From the NCBI RefSeq assembly GCF_022234545.1, contig NZ_JAIEUI010000004.1:186001-250000 (forward strand): 64,000 nt of DNA, read 5' to 3'. The translations under genes were made by a program, and so were the position numbers. How positions within the stretch are numbered: the first letter of the stretch is position 1; every line of letters begins with the position of its first letter. The notes under the pieces are model-generated. The model was not told the DNA's origin and did no database searches. It was given only the letters and a program-made list of their open reading frames with translations. The stretch is from Paenibacillus piscarius. GTDB lineage: Bacteria; Bacillota; Bacilli; Paenibacillales; Paenibacillaceae. Shown here one piece after another: positions 45,975 to 54,285 of the stretch.

Positions 45975-47189
45975 CTATGCCGTTCTGCGTGCAAGCCGCT
46001 GCTCAGCGGAGCGGTTCACATAGGCATGCACCGCGAAGAATCCCACGGCCAGCACCGCCATGCCGCAAGCCAGCCACCCTGTCGGAGCCAAGCCGCCACG
46101 GTCGAATTGAATGCCCATCAGATAGGGGCCGATGACCCGTCCGGCCGCGCCGATTCCGCCGCTCAGTCCCAGATAGAAAGGCGCACTGTGCTGCGCATGC
46201 TCCGAGATGAATGAAGGCATCGCCGGGGAGATCAGCATCTCCCCCAGGGTAGCCAGAACCATTGCCAGCAGCATACCCGGATAGCTTGGCAGGAACAGAA
46301 GGACAGCGTATCCGGCCAGGTAGAACACCGCGCTTGCAGTCATCTGTGAAGTGGACGCCTTGGCGAACCAGCGTTTGATCAGACTGACCAGCGGCTGGGC
46401 CACGAAGATCAGTATACCGTTCAGCGTCCAGAGGAAGCCGTAGAGCTGCTTCGACCAGCCCTTCGAGATAATGAATGGCGATACACCGGTATTCCAGATC
46501 GAGTTGCCGATCAAAAGAAACATCGAACCCAGCGCCATATAGAGGTAGATCCGGGTATTCCCCATCAGTCTCCAGCCGGACATACCACCCTGCGGCTGTC
46601 TTCTTGCGGTTTGGTCTTGAGCAGGCGCCGAGCCTATCCTCCGCAGATAGACGAAGAAGAAGCCGGCGAATACCGCCGAGGTCACCCCGTTCAGCACAAA
46701 GCTCAGCATATAATTGCCCAGGAAGCCGCTCAGCGATGTCCCTAGGGCTACCCCGATATTATTCGCCACATAGATAATATTGAACAGCTCCGCACGCTGC
46801 TCTGCGAACCGGAAGCCGATGAAAGCCTGAATCGCCGGAAGCGACAAAGAGTTGAACAGCCCCACCAGTCCCATTACAATGATGAACACGCTCCAGTTGC
46901 TGCTGGCCCACGGGAGAGCGAACAGCATCAGGGCATTCATCGCCAAGGCGCCGACGATTAGCCGGTTAACGCCAACCTTGTGGTACAAAGAGCCGCCCAA
47001 GAGCTGTCCGGCAATTCCCCCGAGGGACTGCACGAGCAGCACGAGCCCTGCATCAGTCATACTGCGTCCCAGTTCATCGAATACATACATTGTCACCAGC
47101 GGCCACATGAGCGCACTGCCGGTTGCATTAATTAAGCTTGCAATCAGGAAGACCTTAACTTCCTTCGGATAGGCTTGCAGAAATCTCAT
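45975..47189 (-). CDS. MFS transporter (drug-efflux type)
   Basis: Twelve-TM major facilitator. The family-like beginning FLIASLINATGSALMWPLVTMYVF supports the ATG at 47189 over an in-frame start at 47264. The ribosome site is weak (AGGGGA about 13 bases upstream). GGSLYHKVGVNRL matches the loop 2-3 motif and GFRFAEQRAELFNIIYVANNIGVALG the TM5 region. The substrate is unknown. It precedes the GNAT-MOSC pair by 66 bp on the same strand and may be co-transcribed. Confidence 0.85.
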   Translation of the reverse strand: MRFLQAYPKEVKVFLIASLINATGSALMWPLVTMYVFDELGRSMTDAGLVLLVQSLGGIAGQLLGGSLYHKVGVNRLIVGALAMNALMLFALPWASSNWSVFIIVMGLVGLFNSLSLPAIQAFIGFRFAEQRAELFNIIYVANNIGVALGTSLSGFLGNYMLSFVLNGVTSAVFAGFFFVYLRRIGSAPAQDQTARRQPQGGMSGWRLMGNTRIYLYMALGSMFLLIGNSIWNTGVSPFIISKGWSKQLYGFLWTLNGILIFVAQPLVSLIKRWFAKASTSQMTASAVFYLAGYAVLLFLPSYPGMLLAMVLATLGEMLISPAMPSFISEHAQHSAPFYLGLSGGIGAAGRVIGPYLMGIQFDRGGLAPTGWLACGMAVLAVGFFAVHAYVNRSAEQRLARRTA

Positions 47190-47627
47190 CGCTTGTCTGT
47201 CATCCCCTGTAATATCTCTGTCATCAATCCATCCAGTATCATCCCAAAACAGGGCGGAGATCAAGCATACGCATTAACGCTTTATCGCGTGTAATAGGTG
47301 AAATGTTCTACTGTAAAATACCCGCCGCTCCCTGCCTGACAAGCGTTATTTCTATTCTATAGTCCGGCCCCCGGCACGTAAAGAAAATTACTGGAACAGG
47401 TCTGATTCGCCACCCGGAAGCCAGGGTAATAATGCATATGAAACACTCCCTAATTGGTTCACCGTGAATTCCGATTTCGTTCCCCCGAGTCGGAGTACAC
47501 GGTGAATTTTGTTTTTGCCGGTTCAAAAAAACACTCCCTGCCTCTCTCCCCCTGAGCAGGAGGAAGCTGAGTGACAGGAAGTGCCTGAAGCCACACCGGG
47601 CTGCCGGGCCCGGCTGATTATATGAAC
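47190..47627. other. 438-bp gap with an orphan plus-strand hairpin
   Basis: No gene recognised. A strong two-part hairpin with a T-rich tail on the plus strand is at 47458-47515 (listed separately). Between 47540 and 47627 lie GC-rich inverted segments (CCGGGC / GCCCGG) and a weak CCTGC / GCAGG stem followed by seven Ts on the minus strand, a possible terminator of the formate/nitrite channel gene. Confidence 0.45.
47458..47516 (+). terminator. plus-strand terminator-like hairpin without a gene
   Basis: TTCACCGTG (47458-47466) pairs with CACGGTGAA (47498-47506). An inner CCGA / TCGG stem extends it, and TTTTGTTTTT follows. Both neighbouring genes are on the minus strand, so no known plus-strand transcript ends here. 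It may close an unrecognised small RNA beginning upstream. Confidence 0.5.
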
Positions 47628-48455
47628 TTAAGCGTGCTTCTTGAGCCCTGTGGCAGGGATTGCCCCAGCGGAAGCAGCGGGTGCCTGCTCCTTGCGCAGA
47701 TAGGCCATCCAGTAAGCGGCAGCGACAAAGATAGCACCGCCTGTCAGATTGCCGAGCCAGACCGGAACGAAGTTGCCGAAATACTGGCCCCAGGTGAAAT
47801 GACCTTCGAAGATCGCAGCAGGGATAAGGAACATGTTAGCTACAACGTGCTGGAAGCCGATGGCCACGAACGCCATAGTCGGGAACCAGATACCGAGGAT
47901 TTTGCCGCTGAAATTATCTGCCCCGTACGAGAGCCATACCGCCAGAGCAACGAGCCAGTTACAGCCAATTCCGGAGATGAAGGCCTGCAGGAAGGTGGCA
48001 TCAATCTTATGCTCTGCCATACTAACCAGCTTCTCCAGATATGCCCCGTCAGAGGTTAGGCCAACGATGTGTCCGAAGAAGTAAGCCACGAACAGTGCGC
48101 CTGCCAGGTTGCTGAGCGTGATCAATACCAGGTTCTTCATTACTTCCCAGAACGAGATCTTCTTCGCCATGAAGGCCAGCGGCACCGCCATCATATTGCC
48201 TGTCAGCAGTTCCCCCCCGGCCAGCAGCACCAGGATAAGCCCAACCGGGAACACCGCCGCCCCGATGAAGTTGGCAATGGACCCCCATTCAGCGGGTGCA
48301 CTGGCAATGACGCGAATATCCAGCAAAAATCCGAGCGCAATAAACGCTCCTCCCAGAAAACCGAGAATGAGTACCGTGCTGAGCGGATTATGTGCCTTCT
48401 TAATTCCGTTCTCCACCGTCACTTCTGCGATTGCCTGCGGTTTGTTATAAGCCAT
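47628..48455 (-). CDS. formate/nitrite channel (FNT family)
   Basis: Pentameric membrane channel family for formate, nitrite or hydrosulfide. About 275 residues with six TM helices and the FNT motifs GGAFIALGFLLDI, LLAGGELLTGNMM, SGIGCNWLVALAVWLSYGA and GFQHVVANMFLIP. ATG at 48455 with AAGGGG eight bases upstream is preferred to the frame start at 48518, which would run over the operator boxes. Three Fnr/Rex-like palindromes precede it. FocA and NirC subtypes cannot be separated by eye. Confidence 0.9.
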   Translation of the reverse strand: MAYNKPQAIAEVTVENGIKKAHNPLSTVLILGFLGGAFIALGFLLDIRVIASAPAEWGSIANFIGAAVFPVGLILVLLAGGELLTGNMMAVPLAFMAKKISFWEVMKNLVLITLSNLAGALFVAYFFGHIVGLTSDGAYLEKLVSMAEHKIDATFLQAFISGIGCNWLVALAVWLSYGADNFSGKILGIWFPTMAFVAIGFQHVVANMFLIPAAIFEGHFTWGQYFGNFVPVWLGNLTGGAIFVAAAYWMAYLRKEQAPAASAGAIPATGLKKHA

Positions 48456-48507
48456 GATTCCTATCCCCTTCGAATTACTTAAAATTTGTTCCTTTATGCC
48501 ATTGTAA

Positions 48508-48571
48508 CGTGATCCCAATCACATTTACGTGACAAAAATCACAATGCAAAAAACAAGTGAAAGTTTTCACT
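48508..48571 (-). promoter_or_regulatory. three Fnr/Crp- or Rex-like boxes upstream of the formate/nitrite channel gene
   Basis: CGTGA-N6-TCACA at 48508-48523, CGTGA-N6-TCACA at 48528-48543, and the perfect palindrome AGTGA-N6-TCACT at 48556-48571. They resemble the Firmicute Fnr/Crp consensus TGTGA-N6-TCACA and overlap that of Rex. They lie between the channel gene (minus) and the NTF2-like gene (plus). Confidence 0.65.
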
Positions 48572-48737
48572 GACATGTCAAATTTACCATAAAAGCTGGA
48601 TTCATGCACTGATTTAATACAGCTTAAGGATTTACAGATTAATCTCACTGGAAGGAACAGGAGCATCCAGCAGCGAATAAAAAAAGATAAAAGTTATACC
48701 GGCTGCTTGTTAACGGGCCAGAGAGACGGGTCTTAGT

Positions 48738-49124
48738 ATGGTTAGCCAAGAAGAACAGGACATCATTGAAACGTATATCAGGGCATATAATTCTTTTGAT
48801 ATTCAAGGCATGGTTGACCTTATGCACCAGGATGTCATCTTCCGGAATATTTCAGATGGGGTAATCACCACGGAAACCAGCGGCATCCCGGCCTTCAGGG
48901 CTTTGGCAGAGCAATCATCAACGATGTTCTCCAGCCGCCGCCAGATCATTACCGGGTACAGCGCAGCACCAGACAGTAATGTTGCGGTGACCATTGATTA
49001 CGAAGGCATTCTTGCCGTGGATTTACCGGGCGGATTAGCGGCCGGGGATACCCTGCAATTAAAGGGAACGTCTACATTCAGCATTAAGGATGGCTTAATC
49101 TCATTAATTGAAGACTACAGCTGA
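48738..49124 (+). CDS. NTF2-like / SnoaL-type small protein
   Basis: 128-residue protein with the cone-shaped NTF2-like fold pattern: N-terminal helix EEQDIIETYIRAYNSFDIQGMVDLMHQDVIFRN, FRALAEQSSTMFSSRRQ, then strands VAVTIDYEGILAVDL and LKGTSTFSIKDGLISLIEDYS. Members bind small hydrophobic ligands or act as isomerases. No catalytic assignment is possible. ATG start with a poor ribosome site. It is divergent from the channel gene and convergent with nox. Confidence 0.75.
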   Translation: MVSQEEQDIIETYIRAYNSFDIQGMVDLMHQDVIFRNISDGVITTETSGIPAFRALAEQSSTMFSSRRQIITGYSAAPDSNVAVTIDYEGILAVDLPGGLAAGDTLQLKGTSTFSIKDGLISLIEDYS

Positions 49125-49143
49125 AAAGACAACTTTAGAATGT

Positions 49144-49168
49144 AAAAAAGAGCCCTTAAGAGGGCTCC
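49144..49168 (-). terminator. terminator of the NADH oxidase gene
   Basis: Stem GAGCCCT / AGGGCTC (about 49150-49156 with 49161-49167) followed by six Ts on the minus strand. Confidence 0.8.
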
Positions 49169-49184
49169 GGATGTGACGGTATGA

Positions 49185-50549
49185 TTAAGCGTGGACAGGC
49201 TCCCTGACTGGAGCAGGCTTAGGCAGCGCCTGGAGACCTGCGGTGTTCAGGAAATTCCAAGGCTTGTTATAATGCGGCTGGAAGAAGAAGTCGATGAAGG
49301 CCAGCTGGTCTACGGTCATTTTATTCTGGATGCAGACCGATACGGTGTTGATCGACTGGGTCAGATCCATCTTGGACATGATCTGTGCGCCGAGAATGCG
49401 GCGGGTGGCACGTTCATAGACGACCTTGACCTGAACCTGCTCGAAGGTTGGCATGAACTCCGGACGGTAATTGTCCACCAGCATCACACTTTCCGTATCC
49501 ATTCCTTCCGTCTTGGCTGCTTCTTCCGTCAAGCCGGTTCCGGCAATATTGTCTTCATAGATCTTGATGCCTGACGTTCCTTGCGTGCCCATGTACGGGA
49601 TGGTATTCTCAACCAGATTGCGGGCGACGAGTGTTCCCATGCGTACTGCGTTGGTGGCGAGCGGAATGTACGCGTGTTTACCAGTCGGGTTGTAATGAAT
49701 CGCACAGCTGTCACCGGCAGCATACACATCCGGCAGGCTGGTCTGCATATAGTCGTTGACCATGATTGCGCCGTTCGGCAGCATATCCACTTGGCCCTTC
49801 AGCAGCTCCGTATTCGGGCGGAAACCGATGCAGAGAATAACCAGATCCGTCTCATGCTCACCTTTGCTGGTAATCACCTTGGTGACTCTGCCGTTCTCGC
49901 CGGCGAAGGAAGCAACCTTTTCACCAAGTGCCAGCTTGATCCCGTGATCCTTAAGCGACTGCTCGATCGGTGCAGTGAATTCTTCATCCAGGTACTTGCT
50001 CAGAATCCGCTCTTCCCCGTCGATCAGCGTAACCTCCTTGCCGTTCATCTGAAAAGCCTCCACCAGCTCCACCCCGATATAACCAGCACCCACAACAGTA
50101 ATTCTCTTCACCTTCTGTGCTTCCTCAATAATGGTGTTGGAATGATGATAGTTCTTCGAGAGCAGGATCCCCTTCAGGTCAATCCCCTCCAGCTTAGGCA
50201 CAACCGGCCATGAGCCGGTGGTCATGATCAGCTTGTCATAGGTATCTTCGAATTCTTCACCCGTTACCAGATTGCGGACCTTCAGCGTCCGGCGGGCGGT
50301 GTCCACGTTAATTACCTCATGGCGCATCTTCGTCTGCACACCCAGCGCAGCCAGCTGCTCCGGCGAGGAATAGAATAATCCATGCGGATCCTTCACGACT
50401 CCCCCGACATACAGGGCAATCCCGCAAGACAGGAACGAAATATTATCGTTACGCTCATAGACCGTAATCTCGGCATCCGGGTATAACTGGGCGGTATTCA
50501 CAATGGCGGCCGTTCCGGCGTGGGTACATCCAATGACTGCTACTTTCAT
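49185..50549 (-). CDS. nox: NADH oxidase, water-forming type (CoA-disulfide reductase family)
   Basis: FAD- and NAD-binding flavoprotein with a single redox cysteine, C42 in NISFLSCGIALYVGG, as in streptococcal Nox. The second Rossmann motif is ITVVGAGYIGVELVEAF, the FAD motif TSLPDVYAAGDSCAIHYN, and the C-terminal dimer domain contains LAFIDFFFQPHYNKPWNF, close to the streptococcal Nox sequence. It likely regenerates NAD by reducing oxygen. CoA-disulfide or polysulfide reduction is possible. ATG at 50549 behind GGAGGAGG. Three Fnr/Rex-like boxes lie 90-170 bp upstream. Confidence 0.85.
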   Translation of the reverse strand: MKVAVIGCTHAGTAAIVNTAQLYPDAEITVYERNDNISFLSCGIALYVGGVVKDPHGLFYSSPEQLAALGVQTKMRHEVINVDTARRTLKVRNLVTGEEFEDTYDKLIMTTGSWPVVPKLEGIDLKGILLSKNYHHSNTIIEEAQKVKRITVVGAGYIGVELVEAFQMNGKEVTLIDGEERILSKYLDEEFTAPIEQSLKDHGIKLALGEKVASFAGENGRVTKVITSKGEHETDLVILCIGFRPNTELLKGQVDMLPNGAIMVNDYMQTSLPDVYAAGDSCAIHYNPTGKHAYIPLATNAVRMGTLVARNLVENTIPYMGTQGTSGIKIYEDNIAGTGLTEEAAKTEGMDTESVMLVDNYRPEFMPTFEQVQVKVVYERATRRILGAQIMSKMDLTQSINTVSVCIQNKMTVDQLAFIDFFFQPHYNKPWNFLNTAGLQALPKPAPVREPVHA

Positions 50550-50638
50550 GATTTCTTCCTCCTCCAAGTTAAAAAGCTTATTTGTCTATACTTGTGACTG
50601 CGTTAACTGGAATGACTGGTTTTGAGTCTTAATTCGTT

Positions 50639-50716
50639 TGTGATTGTTTTCACTTTATACATTGATTATATTGTGATATTTATCACATTTCAATAGTTAT
50701 TGTGATTTTTCTCACA
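50639..50716 (-). promoter_or_regulatory. three Fnr/Crp- or Rex-like boxes upstream of nox
   Basis: TGTGA-N6-TCACT at 50639-50654, TGTGATATTTATCACA (perfect palindrome) at 50672-50687, and TGTGA-N6-TCACA at 50701-50716. All fit the Fnr/Crp consensus of Bacilli, and the middle one is also close to a Rex site. The region is AT-rich, in contrast to its surroundings. Confidence 0.72.
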
Positions 50717-50968
50717 TTGTTCACAATTTCAAATTTTATTTATCCTTGAGTTAACCGGATGATCCGTTACAAGCACACTGCCGCTTTACGGCTATCGTTG
50801 ATTTAGTTTCCCCCGGAGAAGGGGCATTATGTCTGCCAGGAGCAGGAAGGAGCAGGGGTGAACTTGGCCGCACTCGCCTCGCTTCTGCTCGCAAGCTGCA
50901 CGAGCTGGCTGATGTAAAACTAACAACCGTTCCTTGAAGGGAACGTCAGTATGCAACAGAACTGGTAA

Positions 50969-51052
50969 TCATGGCACAAGGATTTCCCTACCATTGCTGA
51001 ACTAACAGGACTATCTATGGATGAACTGGACAAACTGAAACAAAGACATTAA
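50969..51052 (+). pseudogene. C-terminal remnant of a Rpn/YhgA-type transposase-like protein
   Basis: A stop-bounded frame encodes KDFPTIAELTGLSMDELDKL and a short basic end. It resembles the C-terminal tail (IAELTGLS-EEI--L) of PD-(D/E)XK transposase-like proteins. An in-frame TAA immediately precedes it and no start is present. A terminator follows directly, which fits a gene end. The rest of the gene is lost. Confidence 0.5.
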
Positions 51053-51058
51053 TGTTTG

Positions 51059-51095
51059 AAAGCTGCGTTAGATTCAATCTCTGCAGCTTTTTTTG
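51059..51095 (+). terminator. terminator following the transposase-like remnant
   Basis: Stem AAAGCTGC / GCAGCTTT (51059-51066 with 51083-51090) followed by a T-run of up to seven. Confidence 0.8.
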
Positions 51096-51142
51096 TGTGG
51101 ATTGGACAGTAATAGTCAATGTATTTTCGGTATTTAGCACAC

Positions 51143-51185
51143 AAAAAAGCCTCACCCCCGCAGCATACCTGCGGTAAAGTGAGGC
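51143..51185 (-). terminator. terminator of fhs
   Basis: Two-level hairpin: outer GCCTCAC / GTGAGGC (51149-51155 with 51179-51185) and inner CCGCAG / CTGCGG, followed by TTTTTT on the minus strand. Confidence 0.88.
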
Positions 51186-51253
51186 CAAGCTATATCTAAC
51201 GGCTATACTGGCCGATGGCTATGCTCCGGCAAATGCACAGACGGGAAGGCGCC

Positions 51254-52888
51254 TTATTGCAGACCGGAAATTACGCCATCCTCGTCCACCAGCAGACTCT
51301 CGGCTGCGGGCTTGGCGGGAAGGCCGGGCATGGTGACCATGTTGCCGGTGATGACCACGGCAAAGCCTGCACCCAGCGACAGGGTAATGTCCCGCACGCC
51401 CATGGTGAAGCCTTCCGGTGCTCCCAGCAGACGCGGCTGATCCGAGAAGGAATACGGGGTCTTCGCCATGCAGACCTGAAGCTGGTTCAGCCCCAGCCGC
51501 TCAATCGCTGCCAGGCTCCGCTTGGCAGCAGGAGAGAAGGCCACGCCTGCGCCGCGGTAGATCTCGGTAACGATTCGGTTGATTTTGGACGGAATATCCA
51601 GATGATCTTCGTACAGAGGAGCGAAATTCACAGCTTCCTCCTGCACGAGCAGCTTCTTAAGCGCCTCAGCAAGCTCCTGTCCGCCCGCGCTTCCTTCAGC
51701 CCAAACCTTGGATACTGCAGCAGGGACGCCCAGCCGGCGGCAGGCCTCCAGTACATCCCCGACTTCCGCAGGCGAATCCCCTTCAAAGTGGTTGAGCGCC
51801 ACCAGCACCGGGACACCGAATTTGCGCAGGTTCTCAATATGACGCTCCATGTTGGCTAACCCCGAGAGCAGCGCGGCCCGGTTGCCTTCATACAGCTCTT
51901 CCTTGCGGACGCCGCCGTTATATTTCAGGGACTTCACCGTAACCACCAGCACAGCGGCGGAAGGCGTCAGCCCGGCCTGGCGGCACTTGATGTCCATGAA
52001 TTTCTCAGCTCCCAGATCAGCGCCGAAGCCTGCTTCCGTCACCACTACCTCGCCCAGCTTGAGTGCATATCGGGTGCCGATCACACTGCTGCAGCCATGG
52101 GCAATATTGGCGAACGGTCCGCCATGCACAATCACCGGCGTGCCTTCGAGCGTCTGCACCAGATTAGGCTTAACCGCCTCCTTCAGCAGCGCAGTCATCG
52201 CTTCCACCGCTCCGATCTCCTTCGCAGTGACCGGCTGTCCCTGCTGGTCATAACCGATCAGAATCCGGCTAAGCCGCTGCTTCAGATCAGCAAGATCGCT
52301 GCATAGGCAGAGCACCGCCATGATCTCAGAGGCCGTAGTAATCTGGAAGCCGCTCTCCCGCACCGTTCCGTTGCCGTCGCCAAGTCCGGTCACAATATTC
52401 CGCAGGCTGCGGTCATTCATATCCATGACCCTTTTCCAGACGATCCGCTGCGGATCAAGACCGAGACTGTTGCCCTGGAACAGATGATTGTCAATCATCG
52501 CCGAGAGCAGATTATGGGCTGCGCTCACCGCATGGATGTCCCCTGTGAAGTGCAGATTAATATCGTCTGCCGGAATGATCTGCGCCCGGCCGCCCCCGGT
52601 CGCCCCGCCCTTCATGCCAAGGCACGGGCCCAGTGATGGCTCACGCAGCGCAGCTACCGTCTTAACGCCGGAAGCATTCATTGCCTGGGCAAGTCCGATG
52701 GTGGTCAGGGTTTTGCCCTCGCCCGCCGGGGTCGGATTCACCGCCGTAACCAGCACCAGTCTGCCGTCCGGCTTATCCTTCAGCTCGGCCCACAGTGACG
52801 GGGAGAGCTTGCTTTTATATTTACCGTACAACTCCAGATGCTCTTCCTTGATCCCGGCTGCCGCCGCTACCTCTGTAATTAACCTCAT
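51254..52888 (-). CDS. fhs: formate-tetrahydrofolate ligase
   Basis: ATP-dependent synthesis of 10-formyl-tetrahydrofolate from formate, feeding one-carbon metabolism. The P-loop-like TPAGEGKT motif lies near residue 54, and the family blocks EPSLGPCLGMKGGATGGG, TGDIHAV and GHNL-type SAAHNLLSAMIDNH are intact. Length of 544 residues is close to the usual 555. The ATG has GGAGGG about twelve bases upstream. With the formate/nitrite channel 3 kb away it forms a loose formate-use neighbourhood. Confidence 0.96.
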   Translation of the reverse strand: MRLITEVAAAAGIKEEHLELYGKYKSKLSPSLWAELKDKPDGRLVLVTAVNPTPAGEGKTLTTIGLAQAMNASGVKTVAALREPSLGPCLGMKGGATGGGRAQIIPADDINLHFTGDIHAVSAAHNLLSAMIDNHLFQGNSLGLDPQRIVWKRVMDMNDRSLRNIVTGLGDGNGTVRESGFQITTASEIMAVLCLCSDLADLKQRLSRILIGYDQQGQPVTAKEIGAVEAMTALLKEAVKPNLVQTLEGTPVIVHGGPFANIAHGCSSVIGTRYALKLGEVVVTEAGFGADLGAEKFMDIKCRQAGLTPSAAVLVVTVKSLKYNGGVRKEELYEGNRAALLSGLANMERHIENLRKFGVPVLVALNHFEGDSPAEVGDVLEACRRLGVPAAVSKVWAEGSAGGQELAEALKKLLVQEEAVNFAPLYEDHLDIPSKINRIVTEIYRGAGVAFSPAAKRSLAAIERLGLNQLQVCMAKTPYSFSDQPRLLGAPEGFTMGVRDITLSLGAGFAVVITGNMVTMPGLPAKPAAESLLVDEDGVISGLQ

Positions 52889-53064
52889 GCCTGTATGTAA
52901 CCCTCCTGCCGTTATTATCCTGCATCCTTCAATTCTCTATACGTTCCATGTCCAAGGGATGCGTGGAGCATTCTCTTCAAAGGATACATGGTCCCTGAAA
53001 AGATTCAAGGATAATTTTCATACCGGCCGGTCAGCAGACGCTGAAGGGGCCCGCCGATGCATGA

Positions 53065-53090
53065 ATAAAGCCCTGCAGACCGCAGGGCTA
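53065..53090 (-). terminator. terminator of the glutathione peroxidase gene
   Basis: Perfect stem AGCCCTGC / GCAGGGCT (53069-53076 with 53082-53089), then TTTATTC on the minus strand. Confidence 0.8.
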
Positions 53091-53117
53091 TGTCTTCTTA
53101 ATATCATTCAGTTAGAT

Positions 53118-53603
53118 TCAGCTCGAGGCCAGCGCAGCCTCAATAAGCCCCTTCATGCTCTCCGGCGATTCCTTCGGTTCAACCCGGGCAATCACTTGGC
53201 CGCTGCGGTCCACCAGGAACTTCGTGAAGTTCCACTGGATATCGCTGCTCTCCCCGTCACCCGGCTGCTGGCCCTTCAGATACCGGAACAGCAGGCTGGC
53301 CTCCGGCCCGTTGACATCCACCTTGGCAAATACCGGGAACGTCACCCCGTAATTCAACTGGCAGAAGGCCTCTGCCTCCTCGCTGGTACCGGGCTCCTGG
53401 CCGCCAAACTGGTTACACGGGAAGCCGAGGACTACCAGTCCCTGGTCCGCATACTGCTCATGCAGCTTTTGCAGCTCTCCGTATTGCGGGGTTAGCCCGC
53501 ACTGGCTGGCGGTATTCGCAATCAGCAGCACCTTGCCCTCATAGTCTTTGAAGGACACCTCTGCGCCCGAAGGCGTAACGGCGGCAAAACTGTAGATCGA
53601 CAT
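53118..53603 (-). CDS. glutathione peroxidase-like peroxidase (BsaA type)
   Basis: Thiol peroxidase of the GPx family, 161 residues. The peroxidatic residue is cysteine (C35, in NTASQCGLTPQY), not selenocysteine. The tetrad partners lie in GFPCNQFGGQEPGT (Gln, and a second Cys in FPCN) and WNFTKFLV (Trp, Asn). Such bacterial enzymes generally use thioredoxin or bacillithiol systems. ATG at 53603 with GAAAGGA upstream; the longer frame adds 29 unconserved residues. Confidence 0.92.
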   Translation of the reverse strand: MSIYSFAAVTPSGAEVSFKDYEGKVLLIANTASQCGLTPQYGELQKLHEQYADQGLVVLGFPCNQFGGQEPGTSEEAEAFCQLNYGVTFPVFAKVDVNGPEASLLFRYLKGQQPGDGESSDIQWNFTKFLVDRSGQVIARVEPKESPESMKGLIEAALASS

Positions 53604-53722
53604 CCTGCTCGCATCCTTTCGGCTGTAGATTTTCTCTCTTTCATTGTATCCTATCTGCAGCCAAGAACCAAAACAGCGCCCGGGTCCCACTAATGAACAA
53701 ATGGCAGATTATGATGCATCAA

Positions 53723-53756
53723 CAAAAAAACGGTCCGCCACTGGTGCGCAACCGTC
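53723..53756 (-). terminator. terminator of the DUF3243 gene
   Basis: Imperfect stem ACGGTccGC / GCGcaaCCGT followed by seven Ts on the minus strand (A-run 53724-53730). Confidence 0.7.
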
Positions 53757-53785
53757 TCTCGTTCATTGAGCTGTGTGTCTTGCTG

Positions 53786-54127
53786 CTATTCCTGCTGCAC
53801 CATCTTCACCAGCATATGTGCAAGCCGGTGGCGCTCCTCCTTGTTGCCCGCTCTCCAGAGCTCCAGCAGCAGCTTCTCCTCACTGTTCCGGGGCTCTTCA
53901 TAAGCGGCCAGATAATCCGCGATTTTGCCGGCGGCCAGCGCCAGCTGCTCCTCATTCAACCCGATCCGCTGCGCTAATTGAATGCGCTTTCCCAAGTAGA
54001 CCTTGAACTGTTCAAAATCACTCAGAATGCGTTCCTTCTGCCCCGGCTCAATCCTGCCCAGTGCCTCGGTTACCCGGTCCATGGTCACATTGCCGTCCTT
54101 GCTTACCACATGATTGTGTTCAGCCAT
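53786..54127 (-). CDS. DUF3243 family protein
   Basis: Small helical protein of unknown function, 113 residues from the ATG at 54127 (GGAGG nine bases upstream). The family core FEQFKVYLGKRIQLAQRIGLNEEQLALAAGKIADYLA is clear, followed by a C-terminal extension ending LAHMLVKMVQQE. The B. subtilis relative is YmfJ. Members are found widely in spore-forming Bacilli. Confidence 0.85.
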   Translation of the reverse strand: MAEHNHVVSKDGNVTMDRVTEALGRIEPGQKERILSDFEQFKVYLGKRIQLAQRIGLNEEQLALAAGKIADYLAAYEEPRNSEEKLLLELWRAGNKEERHRLAHMLVKMVQQE

Positions 54128-54221
54128 TCTGCATGCCTCCATTCAGTTTGTATGAGGTTTCCCACTACTTAACCAGCAGTCTGGAGGTTGAACCATAGGT
54201 ACAGCTTCAGGTTACGGCGGA

Positions 54222-54256
54222 GAAAAGAAGCGGCCCCGCATCATTCCGCAGGACCG
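54222..54256 (-). terminator. terminator of the VanY-type gene
   Basis: Stem GCGGcCC / GGaCCGC with one mismatch, followed by TTCTTTTCT on the minus strand. Confidence 0.65.
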
Positions 54257-54285
54257 CCTGATTATAGCCTGATTCGCTTGTCTGC

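Larger units (their letters stand above)
50550..51253. other. 704-bp gap: operator boxes, transposase remnant, two terminators
   Basis: Contains the three palindromes at 50639-50716 and a remnant of a transposase-like C-terminus at 50969-51052 with its own terminator at 51059-51095. The fhs terminator is at 51143-51185. The stretch 50760-50965 has no recognisable gene. A 19-codon frame near 50858 behind GGAGCAGGG is not convincing. Confidence 0.5.

Noticed and set aside
50858..50917. 19-codon frame beginning GTG after GGAGCAGGG, with hydrophobic content
   Set aside because: Too short, no conserved context and placed in a stretch that looks like decayed mobile DNA.
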